A program made the position numbers and the translations under genes. 64,000 bases of DNA from Macrothele yani. Taxonomy: Eukaryota > Arthropoda > Arachnida > Araneae > Macrothelidae. Every line of letters begins with the position of its first letter. The first letter of the stretch is position 1. Below are positions 21,435 through 31,225 of this stretch, piece by piece. The notes beneath the pieces were generated by a model. The model was given only the letters and a program-made list of their open reading frames with translations, was not told the origin of the DNA and searched no databases. The stretch spans positions 41,620,905-41,684,904 of the forward strand of contig CM077010.1 in assembly GCA_039090855.1 (NCBI GenBank). The letters are read 5' to 3'.

Positions 21435-22678
21435 CCAAAGTCCGCTGTTCTATAGGTTTTAATCCTTTTGCATATTTTACCAATTACGCCTAACTTTCGG
21501 AAATCAGTGTATTTAAAAAACTTGCGTGGTTAGCAATAAGGCCCTTTTGTGTTCAGATGCAGTGAGAGTAACAAATAATTGATTTTTATAGTAAGAAAAT
21601 TTAAGTAATCAGAAGAAGTGACTCAAAAGCAAATGATTTACGCGCTGAATTTCTTCCATTTATCCCTTTGGCCAGAATTATACCCAAAGAATTAGTAGAA
21701 TTACATATTGTCATGGAATTCATGAAACATGACGTTGTGAAATAAATCAATACTTTTCCGAAGGATGCTGTACTTCATTTAAACTCTTTTCAGGTTGCTT
21801 TAACTGCTACTGGGCTGTCCGGAAAGAAAGTGCGGAAAAACAGCATGTAAAATAATATCACGTTTGGCAAAAATCGGTCCTGCCAGAATTTCACAGGTTT
21901 CCGCGCAACAAATCTAGGTGATTTTCGACATGCTCCAAAAAATCGAACCTTGTGCAATTAAGGGAATTCTGAAGAGGTAGTAGAGGTAACAATGTCCGGA
22001 GAATATGTTGGGTGAGATAGGATATCCCACCCAAACTCCAGCAATTCTTTCGTGTCCTCAAAGAGACACGAGGTCTGGCAATGTCCTACTGGAACACAAT
22101 GCGAGTCCTATTCGCTAAAAAAGTGCGCTTTTACTTGATTGCTGCTTGCAGAACTTTTAGTTGTGAGCAGTGCTTATCGCTATTTATCGTCCGCTAGTTC
22201 GGTAAAGGCTCATAGTGCAGTACACCTTTACAGTCCCACCAAACACTGAACAAAATTTTCTTTGGGTGTAGTCCAGCTTTAGGGGTCGCTAAGGGGTATC
22301 ACCAAGCTGCAACCATGAGCTTTTCCTCGCCACATTTTTGTAAACGATACATTTTTCATCACCAGTCACCAACTCAAAGATGGATCGTTTTTGGTGCGTT
22401 TCGGAAGCGTGTCACAAATGAAAACTCCATGAAACAAGTTTCTCTCGGACAAATTGTGCGGGACCCATACATCATACCGACTGACGTAGCCAAGCTTCCG
22501 GTGACGTAGCCAAGCTTCCGGAGATGCTTATGGATGGTGAATTTCGATAGTTTTAGTACCTCTGTTAAATCTCTTGTTGTTTGACGGGGAACTGGCCCCA
22601 GCTGTGCACAGAGCTCGTGCTTATTAGTGGCACAAGGCCTGCCGGGACACTCTACATTGAGTAGCTCTGTCTAATACC

Positions 22679-22720
22679 GTGTTATTTGACAAGGTGGGGC
22701 CAACCCTTGTCAAACAACAC
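22679..22720. repeat. Hairpin with 16-bp arms in the mariner relic
   Basis: Arms 22679-22694 and 22705-22720 (GTGTTATTTGACAAGG and its complement, one mismatch). The sequence is an inverted extra copy of the nearby codons at about 22573-22588 (TTGTTTGACGGGG region), in keeping with a templated fold-back event. Confidence 0.65.
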
Positions 22721-22739
22721 GAGATTACACAGAGCTTTT

Positions 22740-23060
22740 CCTCATTAGTGGCACAAGAGCTGGAAAACTCTGTGCAACAGAACTGGTCCTCATTAGTTGT
22801 GCCCCTGATGCGGACCAGCTGTGATTTGCTCAGAGCTTGTCCTCATTAGTTGTGCCCCTGATGAGGGCCAGCTGTGATTTGCTCAGAGCTTGTTCTCATT
22901 AGTTGTGTCCCTGGTGAGGACCAGCTGTGATTTGCTCATAGCTTGTCCTCATTACGTGTGCCCCTGATGAGGACCAGCTGTGATTTGCTCATAGCTTGTC
23001 CTCATTACGTGTGCCCCTGATGAGGACCAGCTGTGATTTGCTCAGAGCTTGTCCTCATTA
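22740..23060. repeat. 53-bp minisatellite inside mariner coding sequence
   Basis: About six units with the core CCTGATGAGGACCAGCTGTG and the link GCTCAGAGCTTGTCCTCATT. On the minus strand each unit contains the codons NEDKL that also end the helix-turn-helix domain just upstream, and an AGCTGG segment that matches the AQLG codons beyond the array. The array is thus built from the transposase segment it now interrupts. The unit length is not a multiple of three. Confidence 0.8.
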
Positions 23061-23234
23061 CAGGTACAAGGCCTGCCCGGACGCTCTTCACCTTCCAAGT
23101 TAAAGTTTCTATCTCGAAATCTGGAAAACCACTTGTGAACTGTTTTGTCTGCTACAGCACCGTTCCTGTATACATCACTCATCTCCCATGCAGCTTGCGT
23201 TGTGTTTAGCACCTTATGGTAGAGGTAAAGTATG

Positions 23235-23258
23235 ACACACACACACACACACACACAC
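23235..23258. repeat. (CA)n microsatellite
   Basis: Twelve perfect CA units directly upstream (minus-strand sense) of the mariner helix-turn-helix domain. Confidence 0.95.
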
Positions 23259-23579
23259 GTGTCGTAAATGCGAGAGATTGTCGATCACGATCGTACGACT
23301 TCCCTATCTTTCATTCCACAGCTTACAGCACAAACTGATACAGGGTCTTCTCACACATCCTTTTATGCAGCTATAATGCATATGGTGCGGTGGCACGTGG
23401 CGACCGTTCATCAACAAGCGATGCAAATTCGGCACATTTTTTCCAGACAACACAATACTTTAGCTAAAATGGCGTTCTGAAAAACCTTAGTGAATATCTG
23501 TTCGAAATTTTATGATTGAGAAAATTTGAATAAGTAAACAATTATCGTGTTTTCTTATAATTAAAGAAAAAGATGCCGT

Positions 23580-23850
23580 CGTATTGATTGACGATATTAC
23601 ACGTATCTAATTACTAATTAATTACTTATATAGATAAAATACTAATTACTAATTAATTACTTAAATAGATATAATTAAATTAATTAATATTACATTTAAT
23701 TACTTAAATAGATATAATTAAATTAATTAATATTACATTTAATTACTTAAATAAATAAAATACTACCGCTGGTCTTTTTACCTGAGGATGGAGTGCTGGG
23801 CACACTGAAAGATCTTGTATTTTATCTATTTTAAGTAATTAAACGTTTTA
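23580..23850. repeat. AT-rich short tandem repeats
   Basis: Phrases such as TAATTACTTAAATAGATATAA recur with a spacing of about 55 bp, including two nearly identical units at 23660-23760. No coding signal. Confidence 0.65.
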
Positions 23851-24231
23851 ATCTGCGTGTAGATACGTGTAATATCCTCAATCGTGTGCAACGGGATCTT
23901 TTTTCAATTTAGCAGATATATTTTTATAAACGACGTGGAAAGAGAAAAATTTCAAAGTTAATGTTTCTTTTTCGAAATTCAGTTTGAGATCTTTTTTGTA
24001 TTTTTCATGACATTCTTTACATTGGATGATGCTCTTAACTACGTGAACGAATAAAATGTCTGTATATATTTTGTTCTTTCAATTCATTTTTAAATAGATA
24101 TGAAGTAATATGTTTTCCTGCAAGAATCAAAGGGATTTGTTTAATCCTCTTTCTCACGTGTCCTGTTTTTCCTTCCTCTCTGTCTTTCTATACCCACAAG
24201 CAGACAGCTTTTTAAGAATTTTTTTTTTTTT
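23851..24231. other. Spacer with a SINE-tail motif
   Basis: No gene seen. ACGTGGAAAGAG at 23933-23944, preceded by TTTTTATAAACG, equals the tail motif of the SINEs near 4 kb and 11 kb, so a fragment of such a tail may be present. Confidence 0.4.
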
Positions 24232-24439
24232 TAGAGTGGCACCTCTATTTAACCTAGTGGCATGATGTTGGTCAAAATACTTGTTAAATGGAAAATTCGC
24301 TGTAGTAATAGGTGTTTTTCAACTTTAGCCGTGTAATAACTAAATTGCTGATTATTATACCATTTTAAGCACCTTAAAGCTTTTGTTACTATTGAAGTTG
24401 ATCTTTGCCGAAGGCTTTCAATTTAATAGTAATAAAGCA

Positions 24440-24665
24440 GAGTATGTCGCTGTGCACTGCTTGGGATGCGGACGTTTTAGACGGATGTTCGAATCCCGGT
24501 CCTGCTTGCCATCTAGTCCGCGGATTTTCCGCAGACCCCCTGTGTTTCGGGACGCGAATGCGTAGATGGTTCTCTGTGAAGTCGGCACCGGGCGCACTTT
24601 GTCTTTGGTCCTCCCGATTGGGGGTTGGGCGTGGGGCTAACGACCGCACCTCGTAAAAAAATCTC
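24440..24665 (+). mobile_element. SINE-3 (tRNA-derived)
   Basis: The tRNA-like head has GCTGTGCACTGCTTGGGATG as a weak A box and GTTCGAATCCC (24488-24498) as B box. The body ends CTAACGACCGCACCTCG followed by an A tract (24656-24663). This family differs from SINE-1 and occurs once here. Open frames on both strands across it are by-products of its GC-rich sequence. Confidence 0.65.
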
Positions 24666-24805
24666 TCATTCCGAAATCTCACAAATACATTCCTTGAGAA
24701 GGCCAAGGCTCACAAAGGGCTGCCGAATCATTGGAGAAGAAGAAAGTTTTGGTCAAAGTCTTTGGTTGGTTTCGAATCGCATTCGCAGTCTTCAACTTCA
24801 AAGTG

Positions 24806-25008
24806 TAGCTCCGGTTGCTTAGTGGTACGAGGTGCCAGCCTGTTCACATGGATTCGGGTCCGAATCCCGCGTGAGGCATTGGATGTCGTGTTTGTCTTTT
24901 GGCATTGGCTCTCTCTCTTCCCTGGAACCAATGGCTTCAAATTAATGACGGGAGACTTACAGCGCTTAGAGTTGTTCGTGGTGGTTGTTCAACTCCAAAC
25001 AAGCAAAA
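24806..25008 (+). mobile_element. SINE-1, diverged copy
   Basis: It has the SINE-1 plan: A box TTGCTTAGTGGTACGAG, B box GGGTCCGAATCCC, body with CTTCCCTGGAACCAATGGC, end GTGGTTGTTCAACTCC. Many substitutions mark it as old. Confidence 0.75.
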
Positions 25009-25818
25009 TGCAAAATATCTTTACAATCAAAAGCGTTGTCAAAACATCTGCGAACACACTGTAGAACCTCTTTAACATGATGATGATCAGCACTTGCAAC
25101 ATTGTTATCACTTTCGAGTAAAACAAACGGAAACAAAGTTAAAGAAAATTGTGCGAAGAACTTCGTTAAATATAAAATCAGTTCGCCGAACAATCATATT
25201 TTCGAACGCATTTTAGCTCAAGTTCCCAGGTATTCTTATAACATTCGTTAAACAGAGGTTCGTTAAATAGAGGTGCGTTAAATAGAGGTTGCAGTTTATT
25301 TGATGGGTAATATCACATTACCTTCGAGACTAATATGGTGAATCACACTTTTGCTTTACGTTCTTTGTGACAAATCTTCCTAAATTTGTAAAGCTGAAGC
25401 ACGCAACTCGACATAGAAAACGTCACACGATAAAGGAATGCACAAAATGAGACGAAGCCAACCAGCCATGCGGACGAGTAGGTGGGAAACTAACTTAATT
25501 TCTCGGGGGTTATATGAATGAGATGAATGAGGAGACAGTATACTGTGACCTGAGTCAGTAGGTCGTATGGCATCGAGTGGAAACGTTCCCGGATGGTGTC
25601 CTGAAGTTTCACTGACAGTGCATGGTTGACTTGCGTAAACATCTCATCGAAATTGCTAGGGGGTTGTTTAGAGGAGTTAAACCGTCTTCCAGTGACGTTG
25701 CACACGTTCTCAGGCAGACGTCTGGAGATTGCGCTGGCTGGTACGAAAATTGGACACCTTGTAGCACTGTCTGCTGATGTCGGTAGTGTGCGGAAAGGTG
25801 TTACTTTGTTGAAACTGG

Positions 25819-25950
25819 ACAATCGTTCGTTCGATATGGGTCCGGGTTCGAATCTATGGAACCAGTGACCCTAAATTAGGGACGGGCGACTACTTATAGC
25901 CCATTGAGTTGCTCACAGTGATCGATAAACCTCCAATCAAAGAAAAAAAA
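25819..25950 (+). mobile_element. SINE-1 fragment with internal deletion
   Basis: It keeps GGGTCCGGGTTCGAAT from the head and then jumps to GGAACCAGTGACCCTAAAT and the usual 3' end with an A tract (25938-25949). It sits within the Tc1 relic. Confidence 0.8.
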
Positions 25951-26039
25951 CCTGACATCAGAGATACCACCGAGATACTGCAAAGAAGAGCTACAACACC
26001 TCATCGACGTATAAAAAAGAGCTACAACATCTCATCGAC

Positions 26040-26425
26040 GTATCATCGTGCTGCCATTCTACTCATTATGCATCGTGCTGTCATTCTACTCATGATGCGT
26101 CGTGCTGTCATTCTACTCATTATGCGTCGTGTTTTCATTCTACTCATGATGCGTCGTGTTTTCATTCTACTCATGATGCGTCGTGCTGTCATTCTATTCA
26201 TGATGCGTCTTGCTGTCATTCTACTCATTATGCGTCGTGCTGTCATTCTACTCATTATGCGTCGTGCTGTCATTCTACTCATGATGCGTCGTGTTGTCAT
26301 TCTACTCATTATGCGTCGTGCTGTCATTCTACTCATTATGCGTCGTGTTGTCATTCTACTTATTATGCGTCGTGCTGTCATTCTACTCATGATGCGTCGT
26401 GATGTCATTCTACTCATTATGCGTA
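26040..26425. repeat. 27-bp minisatellite, about 14 units, in frame with a transposase
   Basis: Units such as ATGCGTCGTGCTGTCATTCT plus ACTCATT repeat with few substitutions. Because 27 is a multiple of three, both strands stay open: plus MRRAVILLI, minus MSRMTARRI. The minus frame is continuous with the Tc1 relic on both sides, and the unit equals the MTARR segment just before its RYVDEML block. The open frames here are products of the repeat, not separate genes. Confidence 0.9.
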
Positions 26426-26885
26426 TTAGCTATGAACGGCCTTTGAAACTGATAGTGCTCTAAACCACGTCACCTGGCTGAGGAGCAGTATGATCTTAAC
26501 GGATGGCTACAAGATCATCCCTGTGACGTCGTCGTCTTGAGATTCCCAATCGACAATCGTTTGTGTTGAGACAGAGGGGAGACTCATCGCTGAATTCGCC
26601 ATGGTTCTATTCGTCCCGCCAATCATGTCTGGCACGGCACCACTGCAACCTTGTGTGGAGATGTGCTGCGGTGATTAGCAGTCGTCTCAATGGCTGGGGG
26701 AAGCGCGTACCAAGTCTTTTTCGATACCGGGATGTCCATAGGTGCCTGTTCAATTCATCGAAGGTCGTCCGCTGCAAAATGTGGGGCTACTACGGCTTGC
26801 CGTCGAATGCGACGATAGAGGCGTTCAGAGGTGCGCCAGTCGCACTGCTGCGACGCACGTTGCCTTTTGCAACCACTGTGTCACT

Positions 26886-26897
26886 CACATACATACA

Positions 26898-26928
<31 letters not shown>

Positions 26929-26929
26929 C
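26886..26929. repeat. (ACAT)n microsatellite
   Basis: About eleven units of a 4-bp repeat at the outer edge of the Tc1 relic's N-terminal part. Confidence 0.95.
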
Positions 26930-27049
26930 ACTAAGCTGTTCTCTGATATTTAGAGGGTAGCTCCTCACAGAAATAATTCACTCTGCTGTATCAGGCGTCA
27001 CCAATTACAGCGATCTCGTCACACAGCTCGAGCTTCATTAACATCCATC

Positions 27050-27268
27050 GCCGCCCCGGTGGCTCAGTGGTCTAAGCGATGACTACTGATCATTCGTCCG
27101 AAAGGGGTCCGGGTTCGAATCCCGGTGAGGCATGGATGTTCTGTTTGTCTTACGGCACTAACTCTCTCCCTTCCCTGGAACCTGTGGCCCTAAATTAGGG
27201 ATGGGCGACTGCGTATAGCCCATTTAGCTCATGGTGGTCGTTAAACCTCCAATAAAAGAAAAAAAAAA
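27050..27268 (+). mobile_element. SINE-1, full length, well preserved
   Basis: The head GCCGCCCCGGTGGCTCAGTG, B box GGGTTCGAATCCC, the typical body, end GTCGTTAAACCTCC and an A tract. The flanking 8-bp duplication CATCCATC (27042-27049, 27270-27277) supports insertion by reverse transcription. It abuts a LINE relic. Confidence 0.9.
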
Positions 27269-27269
27269 G

Positions 27270-27520
27270 CATCCATCACACGCCGCACACAAGACCTTTT
27301 GTACTTCATACTCATTATCTTTTTCTCATGCAGACATTCCTGAATCTCGTCCTCCCATGATTTCCTTGGCTTTCCTCTGCCTTTGTTTTCTGTCACTTGG
27401 ACTGAATAAATTCTCTTAGTAAGCATCTCATCACTCATTCTTTCAACATGGCTAAACCACTTTGAAATATTAGTCGTCGCCTTACCAGAACAGCAACAAG
27501 GACCTCTGTGAATCTTGGAG
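27270..27520 (-). pseudogene. LINE C-terminal relic
   Basis: The minus strand reads KWFSHVERMSDEMLTKRIY, then ENKGRGKPRKSWEDEIQECL (near 27360) and a C-rich end. This matches the short C-terminal region that follows the reverse transcriptase domain in several animal LINE families (W-GHV-RM-, KR-Y, RGRPRK-W). Only this tail remains, and no reverse transcriptase motif is in the window. It cannot be assigned to a clade from this piece. Confidence 0.7.
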
Positions 27521-28060
27521 AGTGCCAGCTCGTTTGTGCTGCACTGACGAAAAGACCCCAACTCACTGGGTTATATTCCAGGATCCTTAGGTAGATCAAC
27601 CAACTGGAACCGTTAGCTTGGGACTGATCGCCCGCACTGATGCACCTTTATGGTTTTTATGACTGTAAGACAGAATAAAACTGTGTCACTCTCGAGAGTC
27701 TTGTTTTTCATTTCGGCACACATTTGTTACATCCCTATGCATTTCCGCCTCAGGTGCGACACAGGGACTTACCAATCGTGTGTAGTCCTAAGATGAAGCT
27801 TCTAGTAAAGATGTTAGTGAGATGATAATATTTCCGATGACGTCACCCAGTCATTCTCACTCTTTACATGTACTTTCGCCACCGAGATCACTCCAATGCA
27901 CTTGTCCAAATGCTTAGCTCTTTTACATCCCTCACCTCTCACGTGAATGGTTCGCACTTGCGGTCATTAACATAACCAAACTGTCGACATATGCTTACCA
28001 ATTCGCGTGATGTTCCGACAAATGCATCATGGTGTGGCACTTTCTGTGTCGAACAATGTA
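27521..28060. other. Nothing recognised
   Basis: No coding or repeat signal. The phrase CACTCTCGAGAGTCTTGTTTTTCATTTCG (near 27689) recurs in diverged form near 30447, on the other side of the next element. Confidence 0.4.
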
Positions 28061-29055
28061 CAGGATATCCATAAAGTCTTTCCCACATTACAAAAATTAT
28101 ATAAAAAAACCCCTAGGTAAATTAAAATAAAATAGCTAGCAACATAATATAGCAGCACTCATAAAGTTTTTTTCTGTTCCTTAGGTGAGCGCTACTGCTT
28201 AATAAGAGGAGCATTTCATCGGTAATGCTTCCATGCAAGAAAAAACGACGTGCGTGCTGAGGTTCCATGAGACCAAATCGGCGGTTATTGTCCAGCGTCA
28301 TTTCAGAAAAGAGTACAGACGATCGCCACAGGACCAAAAAAGCATAAAAGCTTGGTATGAAAAGTTTAAAGCGACGGGTAGTGTTTTCGATCTCCTCCGA
28401 GCGGTCCGACCAGCGGTTGCACAAGAGACAGCTGTAGCTGTTCAGGAGACATTTCTGCAAAGCCCTAGGAAATCCATTCGTCGTGCTTCACTGGAAACTG
28501 GGATTCCCCGTACCACCGTTCACAAAATTTTACATAAACGTCTTCATCTGTAAGCTTATAAAGAACAGATCGTTCAAGCTCTTCAACCTGATAACCGGTC
28601 TCGCCGTGCTGCATTTGCGACGAAGATGTTGCAGCGCATAGCTCATGATAGTGATTATCTTCACTGTGTCTGTTTCTCAGATAAAGCCACATTCCACGTC
28701 TCTGGTACAGTTAATAGGCCCAATGTGCGAATCTGGAGATCAGAAAATCCCCATTATTTCATGGAACAACAGAGGGCTAGCCCTAAAGTGAACGTATGGT
28801 GCGGCCTGATGTATAACAGAATAATCGGACCCTTCTTTTTTGCAGAGCCCACGGTAACGTGTACCTGGACACGCCGGGACTTTTTGTAGCACCGCAGTTA
28901 CATGCACTCCAGCTTCGATTATTTTCCAACAAGACGATGCCCCGCCACATTAGCCAATATTGGCTTGTGAGTTCCTGAAGGACACATTTCTGGACAGATG
29001 GATCGGCCGAGACGGTCCCATGACATGGCCACCTCGATCACCCGACATAAACCCT

Positions 29056-29936
29056 TATAACGAAGTAAATTTCTCCGTCATTTTTGTTCACGCCGGGACT
29101 CGCACCCGGGTCCCATCATTCCGGAATAAGTCACTCTACCAATTGAGCTACGCGGACGTTCGTTATCGCTGCTATCTGCGTTTTTATCGTGTGCGTCCTG
29201 CTGGGCAGGCACGTCACATCTCCATCCTCCCCCCCGAAAGAGGGCCGGGGGCATGGCCCACGGGTCAGCCGTGACCATGAATCGTCGTAGGCAGCATCCA
29301 CTGAAGAACGTACTCTTGAGAACTCCCAGTCAATCTAGTGTGTGGAATGCAACATCACACACTTTTTATTTTTCGAAGCGCTGAAGAAGGGATTCTCTTA
29401 TTTTTCCTATCTCGCGGTGTGGAAAGAACATCACACCATTGCGAGATCTTGAACGGCCGGGTCATCCGGAAAGTTCGGGCACCATTATAACAAGTGAATT
29501 TCTCCATCATTATTGTCCACGCCGAGGCTCGAACCATGGTCCCTGTTCGGGCGAAAATATAACGTAATATCTGTTCTCTGAAACGAATACGTTTGGCAAC
29601 ACAATTGAGGTTGAATGCACGTGATGTATGTCTGAGATAAGATAAGAACGAGAGATAAAAACGACGACAAAACTATAGCTGGAGAGCGTTGTAAAGAGAG
29701 CGTGTAAAGCGAGCGTTGTGTAAAGAGCTATGAAGCTGTGTGGTGTGTTTAAATATTGATATCGTTCTGTTATGGACGTGCTACAACCTTGAATATTTTC
29801 CGTAAGTTTGACTTCTGTTGTTTACATGCTTCGTCTGGCCGTTAAGGTTTCTTTCATTTAGGAACTATTTCTTAGTATGTTGCTGTTTAAATTAACGTAG
29901 AAGTACGAAAAGACTTCTACGTTATACCCTCTAGAC
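29056..29936 (-). mobile_element. LTR element related to the 2921-3401 TRIM, inserted in a transposase
   Basis: A 4-bp duplication CCCT (29052-29055, 29937-29940) flanks it. On the minus strand its 3' LTR-like block (about 29226 to 29056) contains the tRNA-like sequence and ends CGTTATA. A primer-binding site TGGTGCCCGAAC (complement of 29473-29484) follows a second LTR-like block (29936-29486) that shares only its last 65 bp or so with the first. A purine tract with GGGGGGGAGGA lies at about 29226-29240. The interior shares TGGTGTGATGTT and the CACACCGCGAGATAGGAAAA phrase with the small TRIM. The unequal LTRs suggest a chimeric or rearranged copy. Confidence 0.65.
29086..29157 (-). other. 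tRNA-like sequence in LTR
   Basis: Minus strand GTCCGCGTAGCTCAATTGGT starts the fold; the acceptor halves GTCCGCG and CGTGAAC pair with one or two mismatches. A box TAGCTCAATTGGTAGAG and T arm GGGTGCGAGTCCC are in place. The anticodon arm is again the palindrome ATTCCGGAAT. Confidence 0.7.
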
Positions 29937-30229
29937 GTTTTCCTGTGGGGTCATACGAAAGAACAAGTTTACTTTAGCAGTGTTACGGATGTCGAGACAT
30001 TGAAGAGAAGAATAACGTACGTCACTGGTTCTGTCTCTGCTGAGATGTTAAAGAAAACATGGCGTGAAATCGAATATCGCTTAGATGTCCTCCAGGCCAC
30101 AAATGACACCCATGTGGACAAACACTTTACTTGTGCATCGTCATTGACGTGAAATCCTTTTCTTGTACCTGTAATACATTTTTATATAAATTTTTGTAAC
30201 GTGGGAAAGACTTTATGGGCACCCTGTAT

Positions 30230-31084
30230 ATACAAAATTTTAATGTGGTGATACGCAGTTTTATGTCGCCACTTCCAAGTTTCTAGAATGGTAAATTTTG
30301 TATTGAAAAGCAAGTCTAATACATCTAAATAATTCACGCTACATTGTAACCAAAAATTCCTTCATTTTCGGCATTGATTCTCCGCAATAAGATGAGATCA
30401 ATTTTGACGATATTCTTTTCTTATTCAATTCTGTCCCCTGTTATTCTCACTCTCGATAGTCTTATTTTTCATTTCGTCATTTAAATTGACTCAACATCTC
30501 ACATTACATTTTACTCAGCTCTGCTGCCTCCATGTTTGTAATACAAGACCATACTTTTTTTCGAAACTTCTCCTCTTTTAAGCGTTGATGTCATCCACTT
30601 ATTTTTAATTCTGTTCTTTCTGTCTGTTGGAGAGAGCCCTCTTACTTGATGTAATTGGTGAAGCAATTTTCAGCACCGCTGTCATTCCTGCAGTACCGAA
30701 AACTTTGCTTTTGAGCTTCAGCTGTAAATTTTTATCAGGGAGTGCATTTCTGTCTTTGTTTCATCCTGCCTGGCTTGAGCTGCGCACTTCCCCTTTTACA
30801 TCTCTTATGTTTCTCCAGCGTCTTCTTGTGGGAGTTAAATCTTCTAACTCCCTTAATTTCTACTTCCTAGACACTAATACTACCGAATCAATTCTTTCCA
30901 CCTTAACTGGTGAACATGTGGTCTGTTTTAGTTATATTTATCTTCATGTTTTTTTTTCTTCCATGCTACAGGCTTTTCTTTTTCTTCCATGCTTTTGTTT
31001 TACTTTTGCTTTTTTGTTTTACTCTCAACACAAAAAAAAAAAAAAAAAAAAATGAGCCACGGCTCTACTTACTTTCCTTACAGG
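30230..31084. other. No supported gene; chance frame at 30627-31055
   Basis: A plus-strand frame of 142 codons is leucine- and phenylalanine-rich and ends in an A18 tract read as lysines. It resembles no family I know, and its composition follows the T-rich DNA. Overlapping frames at 30910-31224 and 30989-31279 run through the same A tract. I treat all as non-coding. Confidence 0.4.
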
Positions 31085-31225
31085 AATGTTACGACATTCA
31101 CAATGTTGATAGATATGTACGCTACTCATTGGCTCGCGTCATTCACATTCACAACTTTTGGGTCATTCACATTCACAACTTTTGGGTCATTCACATTCAT
31201 AGCGTTGGTAAGCAAGAATGCTAAT
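31085..31225. repeat. Degenerate ~60-bp minisatellite, left part
   Basis: Repeats of TCATTCACATTCACAAC with TTTTGGG links, ending GCAAGAATGCTAAT. The same repeat continues at 47917 on the other side of the hAT-like element, so the element was inserted in this array. Confidence 0.75.

Larger units (their letters stand above)
21810..23260 (-). pseudogene. Mariner transposase relic with internal minisatellite
   Basis: Minus strand. The N-terminal helix-turn-helix domain is at 23260-23043 (TTQAAWEMSDVYRNGAVAD, KWFSRFRD, then GRPC and NEDKL). The reading then enters a 53-bp tandem array. It emerges near 22615 with the AQLGPVP-like block, then a VTGDEKW-like block near 22360, HPKKILFSVWWD near 22260, a degenerate block near 22090 where the second catalytic Asp is expected, and RTRK-LLEFGWD-type sequence near 22050. 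A possible terminal repeat GCTGTCCGGAAAGAAAGTGC is at 21812-21831. Stops, frameshifts and the array make it non-functional. Confidence 0.8.
24232..25300. mobile_element. Possible pogo-like element carrying two SINEs
   Basis: The left side shows GGCACCTCTATTTAACCTAG (24239-24258). The right side, reverse complemented, shows CAACCTCTATTTAACGCACC and a second CCTCTATTTAACG, so the ends form an inverted repeat centred on CCTCTATTTAAC. That sequence resembles the ends of pogo/Tigger-type elements. The interior outside the two SINEs is AT-rich. A minus-strand frame at 24966-25193 could be the tail of a pogo-type transposase, but I cannot show it. Confidence 0.45.
25500..26880 (-). pseudogene. Tc1-like transposase relic with internal minisatellite
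   Basis: Minus strand. From about 26880 the reading gives a degenerate N-terminal part, then LQWCRARHDW (about 26645), FSDES (about 26600, first catalytic Asp), HTAPQPGDVV and ISFKGRS (to 26430). It then runs in frame through a 27-bp minisatellite and out again as ARRYVDEML (near 26030), a typical block before the second catalytic Asp. After a SINE-1 fragment it ends with ENVCNVTGRRF, PPSNFDEM and RERFHSMP (25780-25560), the usual Tc1 C terminus. The central D-rich block was lost around the SINE fragment. Confidence 0.75.
28233..30150 (+). pseudogene. Mariner-like transposase, broken
   Basis: From ATG 28233 the frame runs through a helix-turn-helix region (FHETKSAVIVQRHFRKEY, TVHKILHKRLHL) to a single TAA at 28551, then reopens in the same frame with AFATKMLQRI, VCFSDKATFHVSG (28668-28706, first catalytic Asp) and KVNVWCGLMYNRIIGPFFF to 28889. 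After a frameshift, FQQDDAPPH (about 28927, second Asp) and RWIGRDGPM then WPPRSPDINP (to 29050) follow. The LTR element splits the next codons; the C terminus resumes after 29940 with LDVFLWGHTKEQVYF and EIEYRLDV. Overall better preserved than the other relics here. Confidence 0.85.
28061..30226 (+). mobile_element. Mariner-like element with intact ends, enlarged by an LTR insertion
   Basis: The left end starts CAGGATATCCATAAAGTCTT. The right end, reverse complemented, starts CAGGGTGCCCATAAAGTCTT, and the similarity runs about 43 bp inward. TA flanks both ends (28059-28060, 30227-30228). The length without the 881-bp insertion at 29056-29936 and one copy of its 4-bp target duplication is about 1.28 kb, normal for IS630-Tc1-mariner elements. 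It contains a broken transposase gene in the same direction. Confidence 0.85.

Noticed and set aside
25909..26463. 184-codon plus-strand frame with MRRAVILLI repeats
   Set aside because: It is the antisense of a 27-bp minisatellite within a minus-strand transposase relic.
29904..29933. Helitron 3' end hairpin
   Set aside because: The insertion has a 4-bp target duplication and a primer-binding site, which Helitrons lack.
30627..31055. 142-codon hydrophobic frame, possible membrane protein
   Set aside because: The leucine/phenylalanine content follows the T-rich DNA, the end is an A tract, and there is no recognisable family.
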